Assembly (NCBI GenBank): GCA_036362985.1
Contig: JAYGXS010000004.1
Coordinates: forward strand, 64,510,639-64,574,638
Source: Ligula intestinalis
Lineage: Eukaryota; Platyhelminthes; Cestoda; Diphyllobothriidea; Diphyllobothriidae
DNA: 64,000 nucleotides
Direction of reading: 5' to 3'
Shown here: piece after piece, positions 21,607 to 32,230 of the stretch
Numbering within the stretch: the stretch's first letter is position 1
Layout: every line of letters begins with the position of its first letter
Notes under the pieces: generated by a model
Told to the model about the DNA's origin: nothing
Database searches by the model: none
What the model saw: the letters and a program-made list of their open reading frames with translations, nothing else
Made by a program: the position numbers and the translations under genes

Positions 21607-22165
21607 ATCTCTAAATGCTGAAGATTTATAAGATCTGCTGTACATCATTATGACGATAACATATGTGTGCAGTTTCAGAAACCTCACAAATACGCGATGA
21701 AACAAAACAAAATGAGGTCAGAATGTTGTTGTTTCTATATTTTGTCGCAAAAATCGATCATTATTTAGCAAAAAGTGATTTTAAAAATTAAATTGTTCCT
21801 TGTTTCTGCAAATAAATTTGCTTTCTAAAAATTGAATTTGCTTACAGTTAAGTGATTTCGGGCTGCATTTTTCGGCTCTGAAGAAGATATATTTTAAACT
21901 TTTGTTACTTAGTTTCGGGTTATCTCATAGCATAATGCATATTATTGAAAAGTTTCGCTCTGTCATACTTGCCAGCATGGGAAATTTCCTCCATAAACCA
22001 TTTCTCCAGATTTAGTCATGATCAACGCCCATAACCCTTAATAAACCTAATTTAAAGGTGAGTGTTCCTTAAACGAAGGCTTTTTTAAAATTAAATCCAT
22101 CAGTATATCAAAATAATGTGACAATGTATATGCTTAACTACCAGTTAAAATTTTGACATCACTTT
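21577..22165. repeat. Direct duplication R5, right copy
   Basis: The counterpart of 20825-21405, offset by about 752 bp. It begins at CAAACGGAAATTAAAGGGTA (compare TAAGCGGAAATTATAGGGTA) and ends near a TGACATCAC word. No conserved coding frame. Confidence 0.75.
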
Positions 22166-22604
22166 TGCTTACAGTACGAGCCATAGTGCAGACTTTGAGG
22201 GATCCATTTGAACACGCCCTTCTCCCTTAACGGGCCGCACGGTAGACGCACTGTACTAACGCTGGGGGACAGATCCGGCTACGGCAGGCGTTATTTTGGT
22301 TGCACATCGATAACAAATGCCCATCATAGGAGGAGGGCATGTAGGCTAGCATAAAGGTTGTTCCGTCCACGCCAGTTACCTGAACTTGATCCCGCATTCG
22401 GTGTTTCTGACCCCGTCTAGACGCCAGGCATAGGCATGTGAGGGTGGATAGTGTGCGGTTGATGCAACACAAGTCTAATAACACTTTAAACTTATTCTCG
22501 CGAGAATCATCGTTCCTGCACCACCGTCTTCTGGAGCACCCGGTAGAACTTTTCGACATCGATAGTGGAATGGTAGAGATAACCCTTGGCTAACCTCTGG
22601 ACTG
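22166..22604 (-). other. Unrecognised 110-codon open frame
   Basis: A minus-strand frame (22227-22559) encodes a cysteine- and arginine-rich peptide beginning MSKSSTGCSRRRWCRNDDS. I cannot place it in a family. The region is more GC-rich than its neighbours, so it may be part of another element. An alternative frame on the same strand contains DVEKFYRVLQKTVVQ, also unrecognised. No splice or promoter evidence is visible. Confidence 0.3.
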
Positions 22605-22745
22605 GAATTCGGATGGCAAGATGCATATGTTTCTATGGGTAAGGAAGAAGGATAATCCAGTGCCGAATCACTTTTTTATTATTTCTAGCTGTGGGACATT
22701 TACATGCGTCCATCCACAGAGATAAGAAACAGCAACAAAAGAGGA
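22605..22745 (-). repeat. pLTR-B, inverted left copy
   Basis: On the complement this carries CTAGTTCCTCTTTTGTTGCTG, TTATCTCTG and an AATAATAAAA word. It mirrors 23685-23830 on the plus strand. Together the two flank the PLE relic at 22860-23545 in opposite orientation. Confidence 0.6.
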
Positions 22746-22859
22746 ACTAGTTTTAGTGTGTTTACACCAATCAATACTTCCATAACTTGCTCAATGGAAT
22801 CTTTCCTGGCATACAATTAAAAAGGAACGAAGAAAAAGGGCAGTAGCTGCCTTTCGTTA

Positions 22860-23545
22860 ATGCCTTCTTCAAGATAACACCCAACGATGAAATCGAGACG
22901 ATGGTTTACAAGATGGCACCGAACACAACAGGACTTATTAGTTTCCACAGCAACCAATCAGTTCCTTACAAACGGAGCTGTGTAAAAACACTCTTAAAAT
23001 TGATACAGACTCACTGTCAGAGGCCAACGCCAAAGGCTCCAGAGGCTTGATATCTCCGCGACCAATTTATGTGGAATGGTTATCAAAAAGTGGGACTAGA
23101 TGTTTGAATCGCCCACAGACTCAAAGCTACCACGCGTGACAGGGTAACGAAAATAAAGCACCAGCTTACTTTGAATGAACAATCTGGGGTAGTTTATTGC
23201 ATCCCATGCCTAAGATGTCCTTGTAACTACGTAGGCCAAACTGAACGCATGCTCGGATAGCGCAAACATGAACACAAGTTCGTCATACAACGAGGCGATG
23301 AAGTATCACACGTTACAGTTCAAACCTATGAAACAGGCCATAATTTAAACTTCGCGGCCGTCATGGTACTCGCCCAAACCAGAAACAAGACAAGAAGAAA
23401 ATTGCTTAAAGCCTGGTCTACGGACGGCAATTCAGTCAACCGATATGTCGAACTAGTGTCAGCTTGCAGAGTCTTGCGCCATTACGTACAGTCACGGCCA
23501 GACGTCCGTCACTGGCAAGAAGGTCCACATCCTCTATAATTGCCC
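22860..23545 (+). pseudogene. Penelope-like element, GIY-YIG and C-terminus
   Basis: The plus-strand relic reads FMWNGYQKVG and AHRLKATTRDRVTKIKHQLT before a GIY-YIG core SGVVYCIPC...CPCNYVGQTERMLG, in which both tyrosines and the downstream G are kept. A stop follows where the conserved arginine region begins. The frame continues KHEHKFVIQRGDE, ETGHNLNFAAVMVLAQTRNK, LLKAWSTDGNSVNRYVEL and SACRVLRHYV, ending at a stop near 23540. RT is absent. This is the best-preserved endonuclease motif in the window, but the in-frame stops make it non-functional. Inverted pLTR-B copies lie on both sides. Confidence 0.8.
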
Positions 23546-23684
23546 AATTTCCTTTGCAAACGCCCTGATGAACGTTAATATTACTGTCGGTTAATTGTCC
23601 TTATCCCTAATTTATTTTCATTGCAGTGTTTAACCCCTACGACCTGAGAACGATTGGCATTTGATTGGTGTACACATATTATAA

Positions 23685-23830
23685 CTAGCTCCTCTTTTGT
23701 CAATGTTTTTTATCTCTGACGATTGACTCCTGTAAAATTTCGAAAGCTTAGAATGATAACATGTATGATGCGGTGCTCAAACATTCTTCTTCCTTACTTA
23801 TGCAAGTACGCGGAACACGAACGTTCTCCT
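23685..23830 (+). repeat. pLTR-B, right copy
   Basis: It follows the C-terminus of the PLE relic and carries CTAGCTCCTCTTTTGTCAATG, TTATCTCTGACGA, GAAAGCTTAG, GCGGTGCTC and ACGCGGAACACGAACG, in the order seen on the minus strand at 34030-34190. Confidence 0.65.
23687..23748 (+). ncRNA. Hammerhead-like motif in pLTR-B
   Basis: AGCT plus C (23687-23691) could supply one stem III strand and a cleavage triplet. CTGACGA is at 23716-23722, then a stem II region whose consensus across copies is GAACT/AGTTC around CCTGTAAT, GAAA at 23742-23745, and AGCT (23745-23748) closing a 4-bp stem III. The minus-strand counterparts at 34107-34136 (CTGAAGA, GAAA) and 11066-11095 (CTGACGA, GAAA) keep the same core order. 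I find no convincing stem I, so this is weaker than the pLTR-A case. Confidence 0.35.
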
Positions 23831-23835
23831 CCACT

Positions 23836-24590
23836 CGTATGTGTCTTTTTTTAGATAGTATCTCCGCTGCCGTTACGGTCTACCACATAATCGATATTTT
23901 TTCTACTGACTGTCCTTTAGAAAGGTACGAATAATGAGCATTTATTTTGCAGTTACTTGATACTGTTAGCATACATAAACATTTTAACGACCGACACTAT
24001 CTAAAAACGGTTATTTGGAGGTTTAAGGTTCAGGTTTAAGAGGAATTTAAAAGCAAACAACAATGAAGGCCTCTAGAAAACATAAAGGTCTGGCCGGGTC
24101 TCGTAGATTGAGTTGTGAGTAAAGATAAGAAATCCCCGCCGCGTTTGCTGCGTAATTGATCCGCTTTCTGCCTAATTAGCAGGTTTCGTTGTCCATTCAT
24201 GTGATATTCTGTCTGGAATGCTTGTCTTAGATGCTAAATATATGAAACGTTACATATATCCTTTTTCAGTTGGACGAAAGACAGTCATGAACAGTGTTCT
24301 TAACTGCACATTTTTCGACGACTTATTACCGTTTTCCGAATGAGGCATAAAAAGGCATCCTTTATCATTCCTTTTGTTTTTTTGCCTATCACTAAGCGCA
24401 ATCTTGTTGTGGCAATGGCAACAATATTGCCTATTTATAGGACGCTATCGTTTATACGACTCACGTAAAAATCCTTCCACTCGTTGCTGACGTTAAAGCT
24501 ATGCATGAATTGCAACGAAAAAAATTGCTTGAGACCAACATGCAATGGACACTGCAGCAGGTTAATTAAGGCCGTGCATTTTCCTTTTAG
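23836..24590. other. No gene seen
   Basis: About 750 bp without recognisable coding or repeated sequence. Confidence 0.5.
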
Positions 24591-24735
24591 AGTAAAGCAA
24601 ACAACGAAATACCAAATTTTACAAGACGAACCAGGAACTGATTAAAGCCTGGGTATCGGATGGACACTCAGCTGACGGATGTATTGAGCTAGCGCCCGCA
24701 TTTATTGCCCTGCACAGGTATCTTCAGACTCAGGG
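24591..24735 (+). pseudogene. Penelope-like C-terminal scrap
   Basis: The translation NFTRRTRN, stop, LKAWVSDGHSADGCIELAPA then LHRYLQT matches KTRRKLLKAWSTDGNSVNRY and VLRHYV of the relic at 23.4 kb. Only about 40 codons survive. Confidence 0.55.
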
Positions 24736-25939
24736 TTCTGGTAGTTATGTGGTTTGTTTCCCCTTCTCCCCCTCTCCTACGACTTTTAATTGACTCTTAC
24801 CCTATACATGCTGCTTGTTTTGGTTGAATATTTTATTGCTGTAAATATTACCACCCAACTCGCCGATGTCGCCTACTTGCACAGACTCACGTAGTCCGCA
24901 GTGACGAAATCCAACCAAAATTCTGAAAAAAGGACCCGAGGTTAATTGCAATCCTTAATATCGTGCAGCCCGAACCTCATGCATTTAAGGATACCGACTT
25001 CAAAATGGGCTTCTTTCCAGGCAAAAGTAGCAGCAACATTCAACAACAAAATGAGTAGCTGAATAGCAGCCATTTTTCGATCCTTTTAAATTCGAAAAAA
25101 GTGTTCAAAAATAGATTCTTCCTTGTACTCATTTGGCAGCATATTTTGTCTTCTTCAAGTTGCAAGCTTAAAAATGAGTTTGTGGTGATTTTAAATCTTT
25201 TAGAAATTTGAGCATTATTAATACCGCTATTGTATATACATAAATTATCTTATCTATTTATGGATGCTGTTTGCAAAGTAGAACAAAGAGAAATGTGGAG
25301 TTTTACTAGGTAAAATATAAACAACATGTTCTTCAGAAAACTGCAATGCATACGTAACAAAATTTCGGAATCAAAATTACTGTAGGATTTAAGATTTTTC
25401 AAAAAGTGATAGAAACAACTTCTTTACTTAAAAACTCCGAAGAAGGTTTTTCCTAACAAATATTTACAAGGAAAGCTTATTTCGCGAAATATTTTACAAA
25501 ATATATTAGAACTTATAGAAACTTCAAAAATAACTTAGAAATGTACGCTATCATTAAATTGTCAGTTTTAAATAGCGTGGTCTTTCAAAGCATCCAGCAA
25601 GGAGTTCGTTCTTATGCCGGCATCTTGCCATACATTATTTTTTTTTCTATAACGCTGTGTGATAATAAATAGTGCAATTATAATTCAGTAATATTTTTTT
25701 AATTGAAACCACTTTTCAGAAGTTTCGTTTTACATTGCATGCGGTAGGAAATCTACTGTGTTTTGCTCTTTCATCGTTTCATTGCAATAGGCATTTTTAC
25801 CGAAATATTTACTAAAAGGGTGTTAACTATGTATGCCGAATGAATGACTAAAATCAACCTCGCTTTTCCGGCTCTATCTGACGCGTCCTTCGATGAAACC
25901 GTATAGGTTTGGCAGATATTCTTAATATTGGTTGACTCA
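24736..25939. other. AT-rich interval; no gene seen
   Basis: No recognised coding sequence. The words GAAGTTTCGTTTTACATTGCATGC near 25720 recur near 54226, suggesting a small shared repeat of unknown type. Confidence 0.45.
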
Positions 25940-26290
25940 ATTGTGAAAAAAAATCGCGGAATTCGAGCACGCATAGTATAAAAGGCATTTACGCAAAGCC
26001 AACGCTCTGACCACTTGAGCTACAAACGCGTCACCTCGCACCATGAATTTAATCACACTTAGGTCGATTTTTACCCGCCAAACTTTACCGCTCAAATGGA
26101 ATCCACCAATACGGAACAGCAAGATGACCAGCCAAGAAGGATTTCCTCAGACATTATCTAAATTCCACGAAAAGGACTACTAGGCTGACTTATTTATTTA
26201 GGAGGTTTGGCATATTTACTTAATTTGGCATTGATTTACTTAATTTACCCAATTGTGAAAAAACCGGCAGTGTTCAGCAGGACTTTCAAA
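25940..26290 (-). repeat. SINE-B copy
   Basis: A minus-strand tRNA-like head occupies about 25958-26031 (GTAGCTCAAGTGGTCAGAGCG on the complement, followed by a decayed B box). The flanking body from 26035 to 26180 matches 49965-50140 and 50380-50540 (TTTAATCACAC, GGTCGAT, TGGAATCCACCAATA, GAACAGCAAG, AGGATTTCCT). CAATTGTGAAAA tails occur on both sides. Confidence 0.65.
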
Positions 26291-26919
26291 CGCCGGTTTT
26301 GCTAACTACAGGATGTTGACTATGATGCACCCCCTTCAAAGTTAAGTGGGTAGGAGGTCACTTATTTTAAGTAAACATTTCAAACTCTAGCGCAACAACT
26401 GTTTATCTCAACCACCCTTGACATTACAAGTTTAATCGCCGTCTCCACAAAACAAGGGTGATTATTTTTACATCAAGACAGGTAGGCACATGGAAACCTT
26501 AAATGTACTACGTTTATCCTTGTTTCATTATTATAAATACAGTAATGACGTCTTCTATACACCAGGCTAACGCTTTTCGTAAGACACCTTTGAAAAATCT
26601 GCTTCTCATACAATAAAAATTGCTACTGATGTCGTCAGTTGCAGATTTTGGCCAATGATATCAGTACCCGACCTTATTCAGGGTGATTGCAGAAAGTCAT
26701 AGCGCATCCTTTTATCTCTCGAAGGATAATTATTATTTGGTCCACAGTTGACAGGGTTTGATCATTTGCACTTTTAAGAAGGTCACTAAGCTGAATTCAC
26801 AAGAAAAAAATTTAAAAAAAAACAACGTAAAAGAGAAGCAAATGTATCTGAAAGCTTCCTTTACCAAAACCTCCAGCAGCGACAACTGGCAAACTTGCTG
26901 CACATAGCTTGATAGATAC
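26291..26919. other. No gene seen
   Basis: No recognisable feature; a few A-rich runs near 26805-26830. Confidence 0.45.
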
Positions 26920-27564
26920 ATGGCCACAACCCGGGATGAGCCGTCCTACTGTAGGCGAGAGTATATGCGACCAATGCAACAAGAATTTTTTCCCTTTATT
27001 TTATTTTTGCGACTGTTCGACCCACTTGCATTTGGAGTTGCACACAGGCCAGAAGCACCCATCAGGCGCCAGTTCATGAGACTGAAAGACCCACTGCCAC
27101 GGAAAGAAACATTTGACGTCGTCTTAAGGATCTGGTGCAGTTGCAGAAAAAGCAACAACATCGGAAAAACCGGAGGATTACTTCGAATGCGAGTGGCCGA
27201 GCTTTTAGTAGTGGTGAGGAAGAGAGACGCTAACTCCCAGGTTGCAGCTCACTCAACGGGATCCAGCCATAGTTTCAGGTTTGACAAGGCCAAAATCCTC
27301 TCAAGAGGTGAGAACCGTTTGAGCCGTGAACTGATCGAGTCACATTTCGTAGACCTTATGCCCATTAAGAAGCACAACGATCTGGCGTTTTCCTACTTCT
27401 TACTGAGACATTGCCTGAGCAAGAGAACCAGTGGGAAGGACTGGGCCCATCAAAACTCTGACAACAGTGTCGCACAATTATCAGGTGGGCATCCAACACG
27501 GACGAGGAAATCGCGGCCGTTCATGAGTCGAACGCGGATTTTCAAGCTATCACCGCACCAATAA
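26920..27564 (+). pseudogene. Penelope-like element, longest surviving frame (214 codons)
   Basis: Open from an ATG at 26920 to a stop at 27564, the longest open frame in the window. About codons 40-66 read FGVAHRPEAPIRRQFMRLKD and PLPRKE, the conserved run-in to the PLE endonuclease. Codons ~68-95 are the GIY-YIG region but degraded: VVLRIWCSC lacks the first tyrosine and NNIGKTG replaces NYVGETG. Then DANSQVAAHSTGSSHSFRF and LSRELIESHFVDLMPIKKHN give the C-terminal signature. No RT lies upstream, so the ATG is probably fortuitous and the copy is 5'-truncated. The open frame survives although catalytic tyrosines are lost. A terminal repeat with a hammerhead-like remnant follows at 27640-27830. 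Confidence 0.8.
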
Positions 27565-27639
27565 AAACCCAGAGCGGTGGCAACAGGAACTAATAAGAGT
27601 ACGCATACGGATGACCACTACGAGCCATAAGACCGTGCA

Positions 27640-27830
27640 AACTGTGCATGTAACACCCCTATCTACACATGTCTCAGACTATCCTGCGATTGCCTTTGAT
27701 AAGGATTCCCGACAGAATCCGAAAAGTCAGGAAAATAAAACTGTTGTTCCAGTGGTCACGACTTCTTCTTCTGAACTGCTTCCTGAAAGTCACATATTCA
27801 ATTCTATTACTAATTCACTTTCCATTTCCT
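27640..27830 (+). repeat. pLTR-A with hammerhead-like remnant
   Basis: TTGATAA (27696-27702) stands where CTGATGA is expected. Stem II is perfect: GGATTC (27703-27708) pairs with GAATCC (27715-27720) around CCGACA, directly followed by GAAA (27721-27724), GTCAGGAAAATAAA and the outer CTTCTTCTTCTGAACTGCTT block. Two core changes would abolish catalysis. It follows the PLE relic in the same orientation, as expected for its 3' terminal repeat. Confidence 0.55.
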
Positions 27831-28053
27831 CACAGCCAAAAACAGTGTGAAAACATTCGTTAAGGAATGTTCACCTGACCGCTAACGGAACTCATCTGCA
27901 CCACTCTGCCTAAGGCCATGCCAGAGGTCCTAACAGCCGTTACAGCTTGCAATATTGTCGGAAAAGAGCGGGACCAATAAGCTCCGTAGGTGGTCAGGTG
28001 AGCGTCCAGCACCAAGTGTCAATAGCACCTGACCTATATAAGCCGAAGAGACA
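27831..28053. other. Short unassigned interval
   Basis: No coding sequence. A hairpin AGGTG...CACCT is possible around 27998-28030, and TATATAA occurs at 28034, 20 bases before the SINE-A copy. Confidence 0.35.
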
Positions 28054-28181
28054 ACGAGCTCGTGGCCCAATGGTTAGCGCGTTAGACTCTGATCGAAATA
28101 TTGCGAGATCGACGCTCCGACAGAGCACCACGCGGGTCTGGGTATGACTGACTGACGATGGCTAATAAGCCAGAAATGCTA
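28054..28181 (+). repeat. SINE-A copy with well-formed hammerhead-like core
   Basis: A box GTGGCCCAATGGTTAGCGCG starts at 28062, with a decayed B box at about 28104-28117. CTGACGA (28152-28158), TGGCT-AATA-AGCCA (28159-28172, five pairs, closed U-A), GAAA (28173-28176) and ATGCT follow. AGCA at 28124-28127 can pair with TGCT to make stem III. The C after AGCA replaces the expected U, so this copy is probably inactive. The SINE stops at 28181 where minus-strand pLTR-A begins. Confidence 0.6.
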
Positions 28182-28560
28182 ATGCAAGCGAACATGCGAG
28201 TCCCAGGAAGTAACTGAGAAGTAAAAGACGACTCAATCGCTATGACCATATATTTATTCATCTGACGTTTCAAAATCCGTCGCGGATTCATCATCAGAGA
28301 CATACCCCCAGAACAGTAGCAGAAACAGTGTGTGTTTGCACAGGGTTTTGCCGTAAAATTTAAAGGTACAGAATAAAAATCGATAAATGTCTTTAGTGTG
28401 CGCCAATTCGTTGCGTCAGCAATGACTATCTTGCCCTGCGGGGTTGGCATAGGTTGATGTGGTCGCCTGTGTGTGCCCCGAGCAATGACTTGCTTTGGCC
28501 AATTTAAGTGTCAGTTCCGAATATGGATTGGGCAAATCATTGCACCGTGAGAGTTTCAAT
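28182..28560 (-). pseudogene. Penelope-like 3' end with pLTR-A (minus)
   Basis: The C-terminal words of the PLE (CNDLPNPYS-like, from GGATTGGGCAAATCATTGCA near 28525) run into a tail ending SDDESATDFETSDE at about 28260-28305. The latter overlaps CTGATGA (complement of 28291-28297), a stem II with six Watson-Crick pairs capped by CGA, and GAAA (complement of 28268-28271). The stem III partner is changed. The outer block (28185-28215) matches 6670-6705 and 20706-20730. Confidence 0.6.
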
Positions 28561-28845
28561 CGCGAGAGACTGATTTTCGTGAGAACGTTCTTCTCTTTTT
28601 CGGGTATTAGTCCACTGTCACTAGCCAGTCAGCTGTCGGTACGAAATTTGGGTGCAACTGATTGCTAGATAACATTTTCTCATCTTCCGTTGCCACACAA
28701 GACCTGGTTTCATACGAAACACACCGAATTTTCACAAAAAGGGAGTGGATTGCCCTGAGTTCCCGCATTTTAGAGTACCCTAATGGCAACAGAAGAAAAA
28801 AGGAAACTAAAAAGCCCGCTTCCTATTTGCATGTGGTTGATGAGG
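28561..28845. other. Unassigned interval
   Basis: No family recognised; short frames overlap on both strands. Confidence 0.35.
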
Positions 28846-29530
28846 GACGGGTTTGTTTGCGGTTTATGAACTGGTTGGCACATGTGTGATGATGGGGTCT
28901 GGTCTGTGGTGTTTTAGTACAAAATGGTACGAAACAACCGCTATGGGGGGAGTTGTCATGTGTTGACAATTGGGTGTGAAATGGCGATCAGTTTTTTTGA
29001 CGCGCATGCGTAGGTAACCGCGTAGGACCATAAGACGAATGTGCCTGTACAGTGCAGGCAACTGAGATAGTGGTCGTGACTCTGTCGTGAGTTGTCTTGT
29101 CGACAAAAAGAAGGTTCCAGAAATCACAAGGCAGCTTCCCTTTAAAGACAGTAGCATATCCATGTCTGCTGTTATTCTTTCAGGCTGGATCTGCGACAGA
29201 TTTTGAAACATCGGGTGAATAACACTCTCGTGACAGTGATCCCGTCTACCTCCTCTCAATTCAGAATATTATTTGGCAACTGGACATTTTTGGTCAATTC
29301 TCCTGAGTCCATACATTCATATGACCTTGCAAATGGGAGTCAATCAGAGCGCGGATAAGTTCATGCTGCTAAGTGACTTCGGGCCACGCCAGATGTGATG
29401 TTTGCACAAAATTCTTTTGCGAGCACAAAACCGGCTTCCTTAATCTGATCGTGGTTGCTTCCGCTGTTGCTAGTAGATAACTTCCAGGGACTCGCATTTT
29501 CGCTTGTATCGGCAAAGTTTTTTATGCTGG
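28846..29530 (+). repeat. Decayed pLTR-A region (plus)
   Basis: Near 29178-29222 a stem ATCTG-CGA-CAGAT followed by GAAACATCGGGTGAATAAC matches the end of pLTR-A. The CTGATGA word is lost. Around 29488-29522 CTTCCAGGGACTCGCATTTT and CGCTTGTATCGGC match the outer block at 20707-20750. A 131-codon minus-strand frame (28864-29259) runs antisense through it and shows no family features. Confidence 0.45.
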
Positions 29531-32084
29531 CAAAATCTGTAGCATGTAGGCTGTCCATTGTTGAGGTCTATGCATTTCTCGAAAGATACTCAAAAGAACT
29601 GATAAACGCAGAGTACCGCTGGCTCGTTCAAATTTAATTTTTATTCAATCCAAAAAAGAAAGGAAATTGCGAACTTGTGCGACACCCTGTACAGTACACG
29701 AGCAGCCGTCTCGTGGGTGTTTTGGTTTTCGGTCTCTGAGTTTCTAGTGTGGTTGAGAACGGAAGCTGAGCGAAACAAACTCGCCAGGCGAGAAGGTTTG
29801 GCAGGGTGTCACCAAGTTGAGATGGATCAAACAAAGACCAACACGACAAATGTCCTACTTCTCATTAGATCACTAAGCAAACACGGCATTGGACATTAAA
29901 TACTTGTACGATTACGGCATTTGAAAAAACTAAATTAAATACTGCTTTAAAATTAGTAACATAAAACTGGATATTAAGTTTATTGGTGAGATAAACAATG
30001 AGGTTTTTGACATCAAAACGTTGCATGATAAACGAGTTCAAAAAACAATGATTCAGAAAATTCTGTGTTTCATTTTTAGGTGAATAGATAAATGATTCAG
30101 CTGCAGTCACCGTATTTTATCAACAACATAAAGAATAATAAAACAGAAAAGCAAGGAACACCTTAATTCAGTCAGGAGCTGGGGATTTCACTAATTAAAT
30201 ACAATGAGATTATTAGAAAAGTACTTAACAGTCAGGGACCTCTCTAAAAAATGCCTTTATGATGATATTCGAATAGCATTTAGAAGGAGACATCAACAAA
30301 GTGTTCTACTTCGCTGGTTATCAATACCTATTTTCTCAGGAAAGCTGAAAGTTCGAAAAAAGGCGAACACTTGTCGCAAATGTACATACTACAACTTTGG
30401 CAACAGACAACGCTTGGTCTTGCATAGAACTGACTAAATAAAACGGGATAAGTTCAGCAAGCTATTGACACGAACTTTCTCTAACTTTTCTTCAAAATGT
30501 AATATCAAATTGCATTTTGTACTTATTCAAAAGCATAATATCCGATCATGTGGTTAACGAATCTGCTGGGCGAAATCGCGGTGATAGGTCCCTATGACCG
30601 TTTCCTTGTTTATGTGTGTACCTCTGATGCCTGAACTAGTTTACCTGTCGGCATGTAACACAACTACAAACGCAATGCACGGAGAAGTTGTTGTACATTC
30701 GTTGAGAAAGATGTCGCGTGGATAAGCGTCATAAAAAAGCATCATGCTCACCGGTCAACCAGTGACTAATAGGTTTTTATGGAATTAAAAAGGCAATATT
30801 ACGTGTGCCATTATTTGTTAATAAAGTGTAATTTATTCCGTAAAGTTAGCGCTTGGCCTTTGGTGACGACGGAAGCACTCCAGCTACACTCTGTTTTCAA
30901 AATATGAGTTATTATTTTATGGTTTTCAGTGTTTGCTGTCAACTCTCCTAAATGCTAAGTTATGCATCATGTGTCTAAATCATGAAAAGTATTTACTTAG
31001 TATTTTTTTAGTAGATTGCCGTTGGAGTCCTGTTTGTTGAAGTATGTCAACACGAAAACTCACAGTCAGTGGAAATAAACATGCATACTAAACTTCAAAG
31101 ATAAATAGGCTCTTTATCATTTGAAAACTTTCCATAAGATGATACCTCTTCGAAATGCCGTTTTTTGAAGTTATTTCGCTGAAGAATGTTCACGTGCGTT
31201 GAGAAGGGCCAGTTGTTATTACTAGGGCAAGAACCTATTTGCCTAAGCTTTCAGATTCATCATGGAACCCATCATCAGAGAAACGAGCACTGCGTGCACA
31301 GGAAGTTGCAGTGTTTACACGATTAAGTCACTATCTTACTGCATGCTTATGACAATTGATGGTTCCCGCCTTATCGCACTTAGTTGCCTCCTTCGCATTC
31401 TTCATGTGTTTCCAAATAAAGTCAAACGTTCGGCAGAACTTTCGGTTTTTAATGGACAATTGCTCAGATATCTGCTGTTCTTCCTTTACTTTTGACTCAG
31501 TATTACAATTGTAAACGCCCTACAGAATAACCACCTTATTGCCTAGATATTGTTACCCGTTTTTTAATTACCTATGTGCAGAACCCAGCTCACAAAAAGT
31601 ATTTAAAATATACTTTAAAGTTTGCACAGCCATTAAATGATTAATCATATAACGGATGCTTACATTATACTTACAAATAAACTGAGCATGTTGGGATTAA
31701 AATAAAACTGCTTTTAGGATTTTTCTTAGCTGTCAGGATGGCTAAATCGCACAAATTAAAAGGTGTTTTTTTTAACTCTAAAAATTACCCGTTCGTTCAC
31801 AGTCTGCGTCCTTTACGCGACTAAAAGAAATCAGTTAGAAAATACGTCAGTCTTGTTTTATTGAACGCTCAAGATTGCATTACTGTTTTCTCAAAAGAAT
31901 AGCACTCGAGTGTGGAAATGAAGTCTACGACAGTTAATAAAAGGACTACTGGTCGGATTGTATGGTTGTGTGGAATTCTGTTCAAAGTTTCATACATCTT
32001 TTCCGATTAAGTGCTCTCTAAGACTGCACAAGGACATTTTCCGAGAAAATACTTAAGAATTCAGCAAAAAGGCCTAACGACCAG
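29531..32084. other. No recognisable gene; one basic open frame at 30204-30437
   Basis: The plus-strand frame 30204-30437 (77 codons, MRLLEKYLTVRDLSKKCL...) is basic, has a CRKCTYY pair of cysteines, and ends one codon before an AATAAA. I recognise no family and see no splice context, so it is noted only. The rest of the interval is featureless. Confidence 0.4.
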
Positions 32085-32230
32085 TTATTACGCTGTCCTG
32101 ATGTATCATCCAACTGTGCACTATCGATCGGTACGAGCCGCGCGAATGATGGCATCGATCAAGCCGTGGTCCATGATTAATTTTCTGCGCTATCACTCTG
32201 TCCATTCCAACAGTCAGTCATAATGTTACT
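32085..32230. repeat. Short dispersed repeat R4, copy 2
   Basis: The counterpart of 16485-16620; shared words are ACGCTGTCC, TGTGCACTATCGATC, AAGCCG and TGATTA. Family unknown. Confidence 0.35.

Noticed and set aside
28864..29259. 131-codon gene on the minus strand
   Set aside because: It is antisense to a decayed pLTR-A region and has no recognisable domain.
30204..30437. Small basic protein gene with two-cysteine motif and nearby AATAAA
   Set aside because: I find no family, splice signals or repeat of the frame; 77 codons in AT-rich DNA is within chance. Kept only as a note in the interval entry.
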